Assembly (NCBI RefSeq): GCF_051652165.1
Contig: NZ_JBOFTR010000004.1
Location: 1-64,000, forward strand
Source of the DNA: Plesiomonas sp051652165
Lineage (GTDB): Bacteria > Pseudomonadota > Gammaproteobacteria > Enterobacterales > CAMTGL01
Direction: 5' to 3'
Length of the DNA stretch: 64,000 nt
The notes below the pieces were generated by a model. It saw nothing but the letters and a program-made list of their open reading frames with translations, did no database searches and was not told where the DNA came from. Each line of letters begins with the position of its first letter. Position 1 is the first letter of the stretch. A program made the translations under genes and the position numbers. This document shows, one piece after another, positions 44,779 to 54,101 of this stretch.

Positions 44779-44821
44779 TGTGATCATTCCCTCAGGGGTT
44801 TACAAAGAGGGAACAATCACA
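44779..44821. terminator. long hairpin lysR / cnoX
   Basis: TGTGAT-CA-TTCCCTC pairs with GAGGGAA-CA-ATCACA, 13 pairs interrupted by a 2x2 internal loop. No strong T-run follows. It is the only terminator candidate between these convergent genes. Confidence 0.6.
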
Positions 44822-44882
44822 ACATGATGTTTATAAATAATTTTCTAATATGGATTAGGCATTAATAAAATACATTATTTTA

Positions 44883-45767
44883 TTAGTAGAGTAGTGCATA
44901 CAGTTGACGACGATACTGTGAGGCAAGTGAGTCTGTATTGCCAAGTGCAGTCACAATATCCATGAGTGTCTTACGTACATTCCCATTAGCGATACCCAAA
45001 TCTTTGCGTAAAAAACGCATCAATAATGAAAGGGCTTCTTCATTACGGCTCACCTGATGCAACTGTAAGGCTAATTTAATTGCTAACTCTGCATTCTCTG
45101 GTTCGTTACTCATTTCGCGTTGTAATTGCTGAATTTCTGGAGAATCAGCAGCCTGACGATGTAGCTCTATCTGTGCGATAAGCCCTTGCCAGCGGCTATC
45201 GCGATCTTGCAGTGGAATACTATTTAATATCGCTTCGGAATCATCAATATGATGGGTAACAAGGTAGGTTTCAGCCAACAGCAGTGCAATATCACTGGCA
45301 TTTTTTGATAGTACTAATGCTTCTTGGAGAACAGGAATCGCTTCTTGGTGTTTTCCCTCACCGAGCAGTTGAATGGCCTGTTCAAGTTTCACTTCATCTT
45401 GCTGTGGTAAAATTTGTAGTAGTTTTTCGCGGATCTCGCTTTCAGGTAATGCGCCCTGAAAACCGTCAATCGGTTCACCGTTTTTAAACAAATACACCGT
45501 AGGTAAGCTTCGAATACCAAATTGGGAAGCAACAGCAGGCTGTTTATCACAGTCTACTTTAGCCAAAATGAATTGCCCTTGATATTCGTGAGCCAGTTTT
45601 TCGAGTATTGGCAGTAAGGTTTTACAGTGTGAACACCACTCTGCCCAAAAATCGAACACCACCGGTTTTGTTTGTGCGGCTTCTAGAATATCGTGCAAGT
45701 TGGCATCAGTAACATCAATAATGTACGACATATTAGCAAAGCTAGTGTCTGTCTGGTTGTTTTCCAT
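44883..45767 (-). CDS. cnoX: CnoX (YbbN) thioredoxin-TPR chaperedoxin
   Basis: A 294-residue protein. Residues about 14-120 form a thioredoxin domain with FWAEWCSHCK (Cys45 and Cys48), followed by TPR helices (AIQLLGEGKHQEAIPVLQEAL, LALQLHQVSRNEEALSLLM) and a conserved SQYRRQLYALLY end. CnoX protects proteins during bleach stress and hands them to GroEL. E. coli CnoX has Ser in place of the first Cys (SQHC) and is not a reductase; this copy has both cysteines. The start at 45767 has GAGGG five bases upstream. Confidence 0.93.
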   Translation of the reverse strand: MENNQTDTSFANMSYIIDVTDANLHDILEAAQTKPVVFDFWAEWCSHCKTLLPILEKLAHEYQGQFILAKVDCDKQPAVASQFGIRSLPTVYLFKNGEPIDGFQGALPESEIREKLLQILPQQDEVKLEQAIQLLGEGKHQEAIPVLQEALVLSKNASDIALLLAETYLVTHHIDDSEAILNSIPLQDRDSRWQGLIAQIELHRQAADSPEIQQLQREMSNEPENAELAIKLALQLHQVSRNEEALSLLMRFLRKDLGIANGNVRKTLMDIVTALGNTDSLASQYRRQLYALLY

Positions 45768-45878
45768 AATAACCCTCAAAAACTAATGCATTATTTTCAT
45801 AATAAGAATATGGGGTGGGATGTGTTCAGTATCAAGTGAGCTTCAGTAGGTCTTGGTATTTAGGTATTAGATAATGGG

Positions 45879-46742
45879 TTAATCACCTTTTGCCAAGACG
45901 TTATCAAGCCATCTATTTGGTAATATACGCCGCAACAGTGAAAAGAGTTTAGTGGGGGTAGTCAGTGTGTAGCGTGCTTTTGGGCGATCACTTTCTAGTG
46001 CGTGGCGAACTAGCGGTACAATAGCGTTTGCTGGCAGTGTAAAGCGATTGGTACTTTGGGTTTTTGAAAGGCGCTCAATATGTTTTTCATACGCGTGGCT
46101 ATGTATGCTACGCGTATTATCTATATGGCGTAAAAAAGCTGCTAGTGCATTTGAGCGAAAGCGAGTAGCAATGGGGCCTGGTTCTATCAGGCTAATAAAG
46201 ATTGGGCTACCGCGAAGTTCAAGGCGTAAGGTATCTGTTAACCCTTCTAGTGCAAATTTACTGGCATTATAAGCACCACGGTATTTCATTGCGACTAGCC
46301 CAAGAATCGAGCTATTTTGAATGATGCGCCCAGTACCTTGTTGACGCATGATAGGTAGCACTAATGTTGTTAGCTCATGCCAACCAAACAGGTTTGTTTC
46401 AAATTGCTCACGCAGTGCTGCGCGCGAGAGATCTTCAACCGCACCGAGTTGCCCATATGCGCCATTATTGAATAGGGCATACAGTGTGCCTCCGGTTAAT
46501 GCGAGGGTTTTTTCTACTGCACGGGCAATACTTTCACTGTCAGTAAGATCAAGTTGAATGGCGGTTAACCCTTCACGTTGTAACCGAGCAACATCATCAA
46601 GATGGCGACAACTGGCAATAACTTGATAGCCAGCGTGTTGTAACGCAATGGCAGTTTCATATCCTATGCCAGAAGAGCAACCAGTAATCAAAATTGATTT
46701 TGCTATTTTAGCTGTTTTTTTGCTATTTAGGTATTTATCCAT
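45879..46742 (-). CDS. ybbO: YbbO short-chain dehydrogenase
   Basis: A 287-residue SDR oxidoreductase. The nucleotide motif is ITGCSSGIGYETA, NNGAYGQ replaces the usual NNAG, the catalytic Ser is in NSSILGL, YNASK holds Tyr and Lys, and IEPGPIATRF follows. E. coli YbbO is an NADP-dependent aldehyde reductase located next to ybbN, as here. Both genes point the same way 111 bp apart. The Shine-Dalgarno is weak. Confidence 0.9.
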   Translation of the reverse strand: MDKYLNSKKTAKIAKSILITGCSSGIGYETAIALQHAGYQVIASCRHLDDVARLQREGLTAIQLDLTDSESIARAVEKTLALTGGTLYALFNNGAYGQLGAVEDLSRAALREQFETNLFGWHELTTLVLPIMRQQGTGRIIQNSSILGLVAMKYRGAYNASKFALEGLTDTLRLELRGSPIFISLIEPGPIATRFRSNALAAFLRHIDNTRSIHSHAYEKHIERLSKTQSTNRFTLPANAIVPLVRHALESDRPKARYTLTTPTKLFSLLRRILPNRWLDNVLAKGD

Positions 46743-46947
46743 TTTGGTGTTATCCGTTTCTCAGCAGTGATAAGCCAACAGCATTAATGGTTTGCTAAAG
46801 AGGGTATGATTTTTTAGTTAGAGGTATGAATAGGCAGTAGTGACGAGTCAATAGCATAACCGATAACAACAAGTGTGCGGTGTGATATAAACAAGCTATA
46901 AAAAAACATTGCAGTTATTGCAGCATATAAAGAAACATACGGTATAC

Positions 46948-46987
46948 CGCTGAGTGTATACAGCTTATGCACTCTATGCACTCAGCG
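46948..46987. terminator. hairpin after yfcH
   Basis: CGCTGAGTG / CACTCAGCG forms a perfect 9-bp stem around a 22-nt loop that contains a repeat of TGCACTC. It follows the yfcH stop on the minus strand by 36 bp, but lacks a T-run. The surrounding 280-bp gap also carries the ybbO promoter. Confidence 0.5.
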
Positions 46988-47022
46988 CCTTGTATTAGTT
47001 CGATACAATCTTTGTTATAACA

Positions 47023-47922
47023 CTATTGTTGTGGTAATAAATCAGCCAGTGCGGCCTGTAAATCGGTAAATTTAAATTCAAAGCCAGCCTTTTCCAGTTT
47101 GGCTGGCACGGCTTTTTGCCCTGATAAAATCAGTACGGCCATTTCACCCATCGATAAATTCAGTGCCAGAGCCGGAATTTTCATAATATGGGGTTTATGC
47201 AGTACACGTGCTAGAGTTTCGCTGAAATCATAGTTTCGGGCTGGGTAAGGCGCTGTCATATTAAACGGCCCTTGTAGCGTTGGGTTAGCAAGTAAAAAGT
47301 AGATTGCCGCGACCATATCATCAATGTGGATCCACGGCATATACTGTGTACCGCTGCCCGCAGGGCCACCAGCACCAAGGCGGTAAGGTGGCAGCATTTT
47401 GGCCAGTGCGCCACCTTGTGCGTCAAGCACGATACCGGTGCGCAGCAGGCAAACACGCGTTTTGTCACTTTGCGCCTGTAATGCTAACGCTTCCCAGCGC
47501 GCGCATAGCTGATGCGTAAATTCATCGTGCGGAAGATCGTCCTCTTCAATCGTCAGATCACCTTGTCGCCCGTAAAACCCTACTGCCGAGCTAGATAAGA
47601 ACGTATGCGGCGGCGTACTGCTTTGTGTTATCAGCATACTGAGCTTTTCTGTCAGATCCCAGCGGCTGTGGCACAACAGTGTTTTATGGGAATCACTCCA
47701 GCGTTTATCGGCTATCGGTTCGCCGGCAAGATTGATGACAGCATCAATACCATCAAGCGATTGTCGATCATCGAGCGTAGACCAAAACACCATATTGCTG
47801 CCCAATACTGAGCGTGCGCTGTCAATATCACGCGTTAAGATAGTCAGCTGATGTTCACGTTTGAGCTGTTTGGTCAGCGCCCGGCCAATAAGCCCTGTAG
47901 CACCGGTGATCAGAATATTCAT
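47023..47922 (-). CDS. yfcH: YfcH, TIGR01777 NAD(P)-binding epimerase-like protein
   Basis: A 299-residue Rossmann-fold protein of the extended SDR group: ITGATGLIGRALTKQL at the N-terminus, VINLAGEPIADKRW, FLSSSAVGFYG and the C-terminal DUF1731 segment (GEMAVLILSGQKAVPAKLEKAGF, shown as GEMAVLILSGQ and KAGFEFKF). Length is that of E. coli YfcH (297). It follows folX by 11 bp, as in E. coli. Its reaction is not known. Confidence 0.93.
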   Translation of the reverse strand: MNILITGATGLIGRALTKQLKREHQLTILTRDIDSARSVLGSNMVFWSTLDDRQSLDGIDAVINLAGEPIADKRWSDSHKTLLCHSRWDLTEKLSMLITQSSTPPHTFLSSSAVGFYGRQGDLTIEEDDLPHDEFTHQLCARWEALALQAQSDKTRVCLLRTGIVLDAQGGALAKMLPPYRLGAGGPAGSGTQYMPWIHIDDMVAAIYFLLANPTLQGPFNMTAPYPARNYDFSETLARVLHKPHIMKIPALALNLSMGEMAVLILSGQKAVPAKLEKAGFEFKFTDLQAALADLLPQQ

Positions 47923-47933
47923 AGGACAATCCT

Positions 47934-48302
47934 CTAGCGGGCTTCCTTGCGGTAAGTCAGCATCATTGAGACTGAGTCAGCAAAGCGCAGGGCATGCAGT
48001 TTGTCGACTTCAACTTGGGCAAAACTGACCCACTCATGCTCACTGGCAATATCGAGCAGATCTTTAGTGAGGCGTTCGAGCAGTAAAAAGTTGTTATTTT
48101 CCACATGAGCAATCATTTTTTTGGTGATCGTGCGGTAATTGAGCGCATTAGCAACATTGTCGGTTAAACTTGCTTGTGTGGCGGGATAGTGAATTTCAGC
48201 ATTAATCACTACATCTTGCTTATTGTTGATCTCTTCTTGATTAAAGCCGATGTAGGTACGCAGGCGTAGATTTTTAATACGAATGATAGCGTCAGAGTGC
48301 AT
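47934..48302 (-). CDS. folX: FolX dihydroneopterin triphosphate 2'-epimerase
   Basis: A 122-residue tunnelling-fold protein aligned with E. coli FolX: IIRIKNLRLRTYIGFNQEEINNKQD (parts IRIKNLRLRTYIGF and EEINNKQDVVIN), ALNYRTITKKMI, NNFLLLERLTKDLLDIA and DKLHALRFADSVSM. It is distinguished from the aldolase FolB by these blocks. It epimerises dihydroneopterin triphosphate toward the monapterin branch. AAGGAAATAGAC precedes the start. Confidence 0.94.
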   Translation of the reverse strand: MHSDAIIRIKNLRLRTYIGFNQEEINNKQDVVINAEIHYPATQASLTDNVANALNYRTITKKMIAHVENNNFLLLERLTKDLLDIASEHEWVSFAQVEVDKLHALRFADSVSMMLTYRKEAR

Positions 48303-48607
48303 GTCTATTTCCTTCTTTTAATCGTTTATTTTAATCGTATTTTTTGAGCAGCAGTTTTCCCAAATAGGGTGCGATAAACATATTTATCTGCATATTGTGG
48401 GCATTTATACACGGTTTACCTTTTATGCTACGCCGTTACCCAGGTCAGTATGGCAGAATAGAGTGCGCGATGACTGTATCGAGTTTATACCATAATCTGG
48501 TTAATTTTAGCCGAGTTACCTAACATAAAACTGATTTCACGGTGAGTTTATATGTATGAGGTACAAGGAGAAATCACTACACAGTGGTTAACGAATGGAA
48601 GAGGGCT
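48303..48607. other. divergent intergenic region folX / tqsA
   Basis: 305 bp containing the promoters of folX and tqsA. No small gene, terminator or recognised operator was seen. Confidence 0.45.
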
Positions 48608-49714
48608 ATGTCTGATATAACAAAAAATCTGACCAATAATAGCTGGGCCATATTAATGGCAGCACTTGTGATAACGTTTGCTGGAATAAAAGCGGCATCT
48701 GAAATTGTTGTGCCTTTTTTATTGGCACTGTTTATTGCGATAGTGTGTTATCCCGTTGTGGATATGATGGTTCGGCGGAAAATTCCGCGCATTATTGCCG
48801 TGTTACTGGTGTTGGTTGTAGTGGCCGTATTTTGCCTGCTGTTAGGTGGGCTATTGGCTGCATCAATTAATGATTTTAGCCGCACAGTTCCACAATATAG
48901 AGGTGAAATCACCGCACATATTCATACGCTAATGGCATTGGCAGCAAAATTTAATATCATAATTTCAGCCGATTATATTCAGCAGTTGCTTGACCCAAGT
49001 ATCATCATGCAGATGATCAGCCGCATGGTATCGAGTTTTTCTGGCATCATGGCGAATGTCTTTTTACTGCTGCTGACCGTTGTGTTCATGCTGTTTGAAG
49101 CACCGTCGGCAAAGGGAAAGATCCACCTTGCACTGAATGATCCTAAAATGCGTTTGCAACAGGTTGATCGAGTGTTAGACAGCGTAAACCGCTACTTAAC
49201 CATTAAAACATGGATAAGCCTGCTGACCGGTATTTTAGCCTGGGCTTTGCTGTCTGCTTTAGGCGTTCGCTACGCTATACTCTGGGGAACCGTGGCCTTT
49301 TTACTTAACTATATTCCCAATATTGGCTCAGTGATTGCCGCTATCCCGCCACTATTGCAGGCTCTGTTGCTCAATGGTGTACCGGAAGCATCCGGTGTGG
49401 CAGCGGGTTACGTGTTGATTAATTTATTGTGCGGTAACGTGCTTGAACCGCGTTATATGGGAAAAGGGCTCGGGCTCTCTACGTTGGTGGTTTTTTTATC
49501 CCTGATATTTTGGGGGTGGCTGCTCGGCTCTGTGGGCATGTTGCTCAGTGTACCCCTGACCATGGCCGTTAAAATTGCGCTCGAATCAAACCCACAGTAC
49601 CGCAAACTCGCGATTTTATTGGGTGATGGGCGTGAAGTCGATGAAGAGTGTAAAAAAGGTGATTGTGGGAGGCAAACAGAGAGCGAAAAAGCAGAATCAG
49701 AGCTATCAACCTGA
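48608..49714 (+). CDS. tqsA: AI-2E family transporter, TqsA-like
   Basis: A 368-residue polytopic protein of the AI-2 exporter superfamily with about eight helices. AALVITFAGIKAASEIVVPFLLALFIAI (first half AALVITFAGIKAAS, then EIVVPFLLALFIAI), VAFLLNYIPNIGSVIAAIPP and EPRYMGKGLGLSTLVVFLSL are typical of E. coli TqsA, which exports autoinducer-2. A polar tail of about 25 residues ends it. The ATG at 48608 has GGAAGAGGG just upstream and is preferred to a GTG at 48584. Confidence 0.88.
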   Translation: MSDITKNLTNNSWAILMAALVITFAGIKAASEIVVPFLLALFIAIVCYPVVDMMVRRKIPRIIAVLLVLVVVAVFCLLLGGLLAASINDFSRTVPQYRGEITAHIHTLMALAAKFNIIISADYIQQLLDPSIIMQMISRMVSSFSGIMANVFLLLLTVVFMLFEAPSAKGKIHLALNDPKMRLQQVDRVLDSVNRYLTIKTWISLLTGILAWALLSALGVRYAILWGTVAFLLNYIPNIGSVIAAIPPLLQALLLNGVPEASGVAAGYVLINLLCGNVLEPRYMGKGLGLSTLVVFLSLIFWGWLLGSVGMLLSVPLTMAVKIALESNPQYRKLAILLGDGREVDEECKKGDCGRQTESEKAESELST

Positions 49715-49899
49715 TTTGATTTTGTTTTACGTGCTGGTGCGATTCAGCGAGCAAAATAGTTTAATAGATTGAAAATAGAGAAATCATTGCTTGTCAGCCA
49801 AGCAAGTTAACGCGAAACTGCTTCACACAGAGCCATCATGAAGTAGAACACCGTTACCCTCTGGAACTCTGCGAGAAAACATGGAATCTGGATACTAAA

Positions 49900-50048
49900 A
49901 CAACAACAGATAGGTGAAACACATAACAATAAGATTAATGGAATCGGTGCATTTCCTCCTCCAAAATGTGGCCTGATAACCAAAGTACTCAGTGTGTAAC
50001 CTACATTATCCCTATTTAGTGGCAGCCGAAAGGCTGCTATTTTTTTTG
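49900..50048 (+). ncRNA. candidate Hfq-type small RNA
   Basis: A non-coding stretch ends in a textbook Rho-independent terminator (50019-50048). Upstream is a single-stranded-looking CATTTCCTCCTCC at about 49950, a perfect anti-Shine-Dalgarno type seed. The 5' end is a guess; no strong promoter was located. It could also be an untranslated remnant of the tqsA message. Confidence 0.35.
50019..50048 (+). terminator. Rho-independent terminator
   Basis: TGGCAGCC-GAAA-GGCTGCTA is followed by TTTTTTTT. It is 300 bp beyond the tqsA stop, which is far for a simple 3' terminator. Upstream at 49788-49806 TTGCTTG / CAAGCAA forms a second, U-less hairpin nearer tqsA. Confidence 0.9.
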
Positions 50049-50098
50049 GTGCTTTTATGGGAAATGAAGTTTTATTAAAAAGATAATAGAAGAGCTTA

Positions 50099-50130
50099 AA
50101 AAAAACGCCTGATAATAAGTCAGGCGTTTT
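50099..50130 (-). terminator. adhE terminator
   Basis: On the minus strand AAAACGCCTGA / TCAGGCGTTTT pairs over a 7-nt loop and is followed by TTTTT. Confidence 0.92.
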
Positions 50131-50215
50131 AATCAGGGTTAACGTTATTAAGCAATTATAAAAATAACGCTAAAAAATGAAGCACAGTAATATTTAACAG
50201 TGCTTCATCTTATTA

Positions 50216-52888
50216 TTAAGCTTTCGTTTTAGCCGTTTTTTCTGCTTTAACCGGTTTTACGGGCTCATCATTATGCTGGGCGTTAAGCTCAACATATGGG
50301 CGACCGTAGAAAGAGTCGAGCAACACCTGCTTAAGCTCGCTAATCAGCGGGTAACGCGGGTTAGCACCGGTACACTGATCATCAAACGCTTCAATGGCCA
50401 GCGTGTCTACTTTCGCGAGGAAGTCAGCTTCAGTAACACCCGCATCGCGGATAGAGGCTGGGATACCCAAATCAGCTTTCAGGCCATCTAACCACACCAG
50501 CAGCTTCTCAATTTTTGCACCAGTACGGTCACTGCCAGTAGTCAGCCCCAGATGGTCAGCCACTTCTGCGTAACGACGACGTGCCTGCGGACGGTCATAC
50601 TGTGAGAATGCAGTCTGCTTCGTTGGGTTATCGTTCGCGTTGTAGCGGATCACGTTGCTGATCAGCAGGGCATTAGCCAAACCGTGAGGAATATGGAACT
50701 CAGCACCTAACTTGTGTGCCATTGAGTGACACACACCTAGGAAGGCGTTAGCAAACGCAATACCTGCGATAGTCGCGGCATTGTGTACTTTCTCACGTGC
50801 AATCGGATCTTTTGCACCCTGATGGTAGCTTGCTGGCAGATACTCTTTGAGTAACTTCAGTGCTTGCAGTGCTTGGCCATCAGAATATTCGTTCGCCAGT
50901 ACAGAAACATAAGCTTCCATTGCGTGCGTTACCGCATCAACACCACCAAATGCACACAGTGATTTAGGCATGTTCATCACCAAGTTGGCATCAACAATCG
51001 CCATGTTTGGTGTTAGCTCGTAGTCAGCCAGTGGGTATTTCACGCCGGTACGGTCATCGGTTACTACCGCAAACGGTGTGACTTCTGAACCCGTACCTGA
51101 AGTGGTTGTGATACAAACCAGCTCTGCCTTCACGCCCATTTTCGGGAACTTGTAGATACGCTTACGGATATCCATAAAGCGCATGGCCAGCTCTTCGAAA
51201 TGCGTGTCCGGATGCTCGTACATCACCCACATGATTTTTGCAGCATCCATTGGTGAACCGCCACCCAGCGCAATAATTACGTCTGGTTTGAACGAGTTCA
51301 TCATCTCTGCACCTTTGCGTACAACAGACAGTGTTGGGTCAGCTTCTACTTCGTAGAAAACTTCCACTTCCATACGCAATTTTTTCAGCAGACGTACAAC
51401 TTCATCAGCATAACCGTTATTGAACAAGAAACGGTCAGTAACGATCATTGCACGCTTTTTGCCTTCCAGATCGCCCAGTGCAATTGGCAGTGAGCCACGA
51501 CGGAAGTAAATTGATTTTGGAAGTTTATGCCATAACATGTTTTCTGCCCGCTTCGCGACTGTCTTCTTATTGATCAGGTGCTTAGGACCTACGTTTTCAG
51601 AGATAGAGTTACCACCCCATGAACCGCAACCGAGAGTCAATGACGGTGCAATTGCGAAGTTGTACAAATCACCGATACCCCCTTGAGTGGTTGGGGTATT
51701 GATCAGAATACGGGCCGTTTTCATTTTGTCGCCAAAATACTTGATACGGTCAGCATTGCGATCTTGATCAGTGTACAGACCAGAGGTATGGCCGATACCG
51801 CCTAGATTGACCATTTTACAGGCCATCTCAACGGCTTGCTCAAAGTTCTTGGCGCGGAACATACCCAGTGTAGGGGAGAGCTTCTCGTGTGCAAACTCTT
51901 CCTCTTCGCACACTTCCAAGCCTTCACCAATCAAAATCTTGGTATCAGCAGGAACGGTAATGCCTGACATTTCAGCAATTTTAACGGCTGATTGACCCAC
52001 GATATTGGCGTTCATCGCCCCGTTGATCAGAATCACCTTACGAACTTTGTCCGCTTCTTCTTTATTCAGCACATAACCATTGTGGGAAGCAAAACGTGCT
52101 TTCACTTGGTCATAAATTTCATCAACAACAATCACAGCTTGCTCAGAAGCACAGACCACGCCGTTATCGAATGTTTTAGACATCAGAACAGAAGCGACGG
52201 CACGTTTAATATCGGCAGTTTCATCAATAACAACCGGCACGTTACCTGCACCTACACCGATAGCCGGTTTACCTGAAGAGTAAGCCGCTTTTACCATGCC
52301 TGGGCCACCGGTAGCCAAAATCAGGTTGATATCATTGTGGCGCATCAGCGCGTTTGACAGCTCAACAGAAGGCTGATCAATCCAACCAATAATATCTTTT
52401 GGCGCACCCGCAGCTATTGCTGCATCAAGCACCAATTTCGCGGCGGTGTTGGTAGAATTTTTCGCACGTGGGTGCGGAGAGAAGATAATCGCGTTACGGG
52501 TTTTCAGTGAAATCAGTGACTTGAAGATAGCCGTTGAGGTTGGGTTCGTGGTTGGCACGATACCGCAAATAATACCTACAGGCTCAGCAATGGTAATAGT
52601 ACCAAACTCGTCATCTTCACTCAAAATACCGCAGGTTTTTTCGTCCTTGTACTTGTTGTAGATATACTCAGAAGCAAAGTGGTTTTTGATCACTTTATCT
52701 TCAATGATACCCATACCGGACTCTTCAACCGCCATTTGCGCCAAAGGAATACGCGCATTGTTTGCTGCTAATGCCGCAGCACGGAAGATAGTGTCTACTT
52801 GTTCCTGTGAAAAATTAGCAAATTCTTGTTGCGCTTTTTTCACACGTGCGACTAGCGCATCAAGTTCAGCAAGGTTAGTAACAGCCAT
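50216..52888 (-). CDS. adhE: AdhE bifunctional aldehyde-alcohol dehydrogenase
   Basis: An 890-residue fusion (E. coli 891). Residues about 1-440 are a CoA-acylating acetaldehyde dehydrogenase with catalytic Cys in GVVCASEQ. Residues about 450-870 are an iron-dependent alcohol dehydrogenase with GGGSPMDAAKIMWVMYEHP (parts GGGSPMDAAK and MWVMYEHP), TTTSGTGSEVTPFAV and iron ligands in GVDAVTHAMEAY and VCHSMAHKLGAEFHIPHGLANA. It turns acetyl-CoA into ethanol and regenerates NAD in fermentation, assembling into spirosomes. CAGGAG lies before the start. The last 20 residues are an Ala/Lys-rich tail. Confidence 0.97.
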   Translation of the reverse strand: MAVTNLAELDALVARVKKAQQEFANFSQEQVDTIFRAAALAANNARIPLAQMAVEESGMGIIEDKVIKNHFASEYIYNKYKDEKTCGILSEDDEFGTITIAEPVGIICGIVPTTNPTSTAIFKSLISLKTRNAIIFSPHPRAKNSTNTAAKLVLDAAIAAGAPKDIIGWIDQPSVELSNALMRHNDINLILATGGPGMVKAAYSSGKPAIGVGAGNVPVVIDETADIKRAVASVLMSKTFDNGVVCASEQAVIVVDEIYDQVKARFASHNGYVLNKEEADKVRKVILINGAMNANIVGQSAVKIAEMSGITVPADTKILIGEGLEVCEEEEFAHEKLSPTLGMFRAKNFEQAVEMACKMVNLGGIGHTSGLYTDQDRNADRIKYFGDKMKTARILINTPTTQGGIGDLYNFAIAPSLTLGCGSWGGNSISENVGPKHLINKKTVAKRAENMLWHKLPKSIYFRRGSLPIALGDLEGKKRAMIVTDRFLFNNGYADEVVRLLKKLRMEVEVFYEVEADPTLSVVRKGAEMMNSFKPDVIIALGGGSPMDAAKIMWVMYEHPDTHFEELAMRFMDIRKRIYKFPKMGVKAELVCITTTSGTGSEVTPFAVVTDDRTGVKYPLADYELTPNMAIVDANLVMNMPKSLCAFGGVDAVTHAMEAYVSVLANEYSDGQALQALKLLKEYLPASYHQGAKDPIAREKVHNAATIAGIAFANAFLGVCHSMAHKLGAEFHIPHGLANALLISNVIRYNANDNPTKQTAFSQYDRPQARRRYAEVADHLGLTTGSDRTGAKIEKLLVWLDGLKADLGIPASIRDAGVTEADFLAKVDTLAIEAFDDQCTGANPRYPLISELKQVLLDSFYGRPYVELNAQHNDEPVKPVKAEKTAKTKA

Positions 52889-53459
52889 GTTTATCTCCTG
52901 AATAAAATGAAAACTTTTTAGTAAGCAGGCACCGGTCAAAACACTCAGTATAAGTGTATTTTTTAACCTGCTGTGTACATGCTGAGTAAAGTGCTCTCAT
53001 CAATAGGATATTTACTGTATTTTTGTGTTTTTATTTATCTCGCAATATTTATGTAAAACTAACAACCCTTTCTTTTTTCTCTTGAACTTAAGCATACGCA
53101 TTTATTCGTATGATTTATGTGATTAAATTCACATATTTTGCTTGCTGACTCCATTCAGCTTGGTGGTTTTGTGTGTAAAATTGCATGTGAAACTGAGATA
53201 AATGTAAAAAAAACACCGTAAACAAACGCCAAACGACAGTAATGTAAGAAGAGATAAATACCCAATAAGACACCATAAAGTCGTAAAAAGTGAGTCAATA
53301 TGACTGCTTTGCCAACGTAGACGTAGTGATGTAATTTTATTAGATTATGGCAGGGGGAATTTTTGCTTTTATGCTTATATAAAAGTGCCTCAAGTAGCAC
53401 CTTATTTAAGGTATTTTTATTTACTTTACATCATTGGATTGCAGACTGGAGTTTTAAGC
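52889..53459. promoter_or_regulatory. divergent control region adhE / ychE
   Basis: 571 bp without a credible gene, consistent with the long, multiply regulated adhE leader in E. coli. It contains a consensus CRP site at 53118-53133. No Cra or Rex site was confidently recognised. Confidence 0.6.
53118..53133. promoter_or_regulatory. CRP-type operator TGTGA-N6-TCACA
   Basis: TGTGATTAAATTCACA matches the CRP core exactly and the flanks extend the dyad to ATGTGA / TCACAT. It lies 230 bp upstream of adhE and 327 bp upstream of ychE. Confidence 0.7.
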
Positions 53460-54101
53460 GTGGCCCAGCTATTTGATCTTGCAATATTCACTAAGTTTTT
53501 CATCGGGCTATTTGCACTGGTGAATCCAGTCGGCATTTTGCCTGCTTTTATTAGCCTGACCAGTCACCAAAGTGAGCAGTTGCGCAATAAAACCAACTTA
53601 ACAGCCACCTTATCGGTCGCTATTATTTTGTGGGTCGCACTGTTTTTAGGACATGGGATCTTGGGTATTTTTGGTATTTCGCTTGACTCGTTTCGTATTG
53701 CGGGTGGTTTTTTGGTGATCAGTATCGCGATGTCGATGATCAGCGGTAAATTGGGCGAAGATAAGCAGAATAATCAAGAAAAATCGGAATCGGCACTGCG
53801 GGATAATGTTGCAGTTGTTCCACTTGCGCTGCCTTTAATGGCAGGGCCTGGGGCCATTAGCTCAACCATTGTATGGGGTACACGTTATCACCAGTGGTAC
53901 AATATGCTGGGGTTATCACTTACCATTGCACTGTTTGCTTTGCTGTGCTGGGCTATTTTCCGTGCAGCTCCCTACATTGTTCGTTTACTGGGGCAGACGG
54001 GGATTAACGTTATTACCCGAATTATGGGGTTAATGCTCATGGCGCTAGGTATTGAGTTTATCGTGACAGGTGTGCGTGCACTGTTTCCCGGTTTAGGTTG
54101 A
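53460..54101 (+). CDS. ychE: YchE, MarC-family membrane protein
   Basis: A 213-residue protein with six predicted helices, of the MarC family. FFIGLFALVNPVGILPAF, FRIAGGFLVISIAMSMISGKLGEDKQN and LPLMAGPGAISSTIVWGTRYH match E. coli YchE (215 residues). The GTG at 53460 has GGAG seven bases upstream and gives the right N-terminus; the frame is open 75 bp further upstream. The function of MarC proteins is unknown. It lies between adhE and opp, as in E. coli. Confidence 0.93.
   Translation: MAQLFDLAIFTKFFIGLFALVNPVGILPAFISLTSHQSEQLRNKTNLTATLSVAIILWVALFLGHGILGIFGISLDSFRIAGGFLVISIAMSMISGKLGEDKQNNQEKSESALRDNVAVVPLALPLMAGPGAISSTIVWGTRYHQWYNMLGLSLTIALFALLCWAIFRAAPYIVRLLGQTGINVITRIMGLMLMALGIEFIVTGVRALFPGLG

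Noticed and set aside
53155..53400. 81-codon minus-strand frame upstream of adhE
   Set aside because: No ribosome site, no domain pattern, and it lies in a control region.
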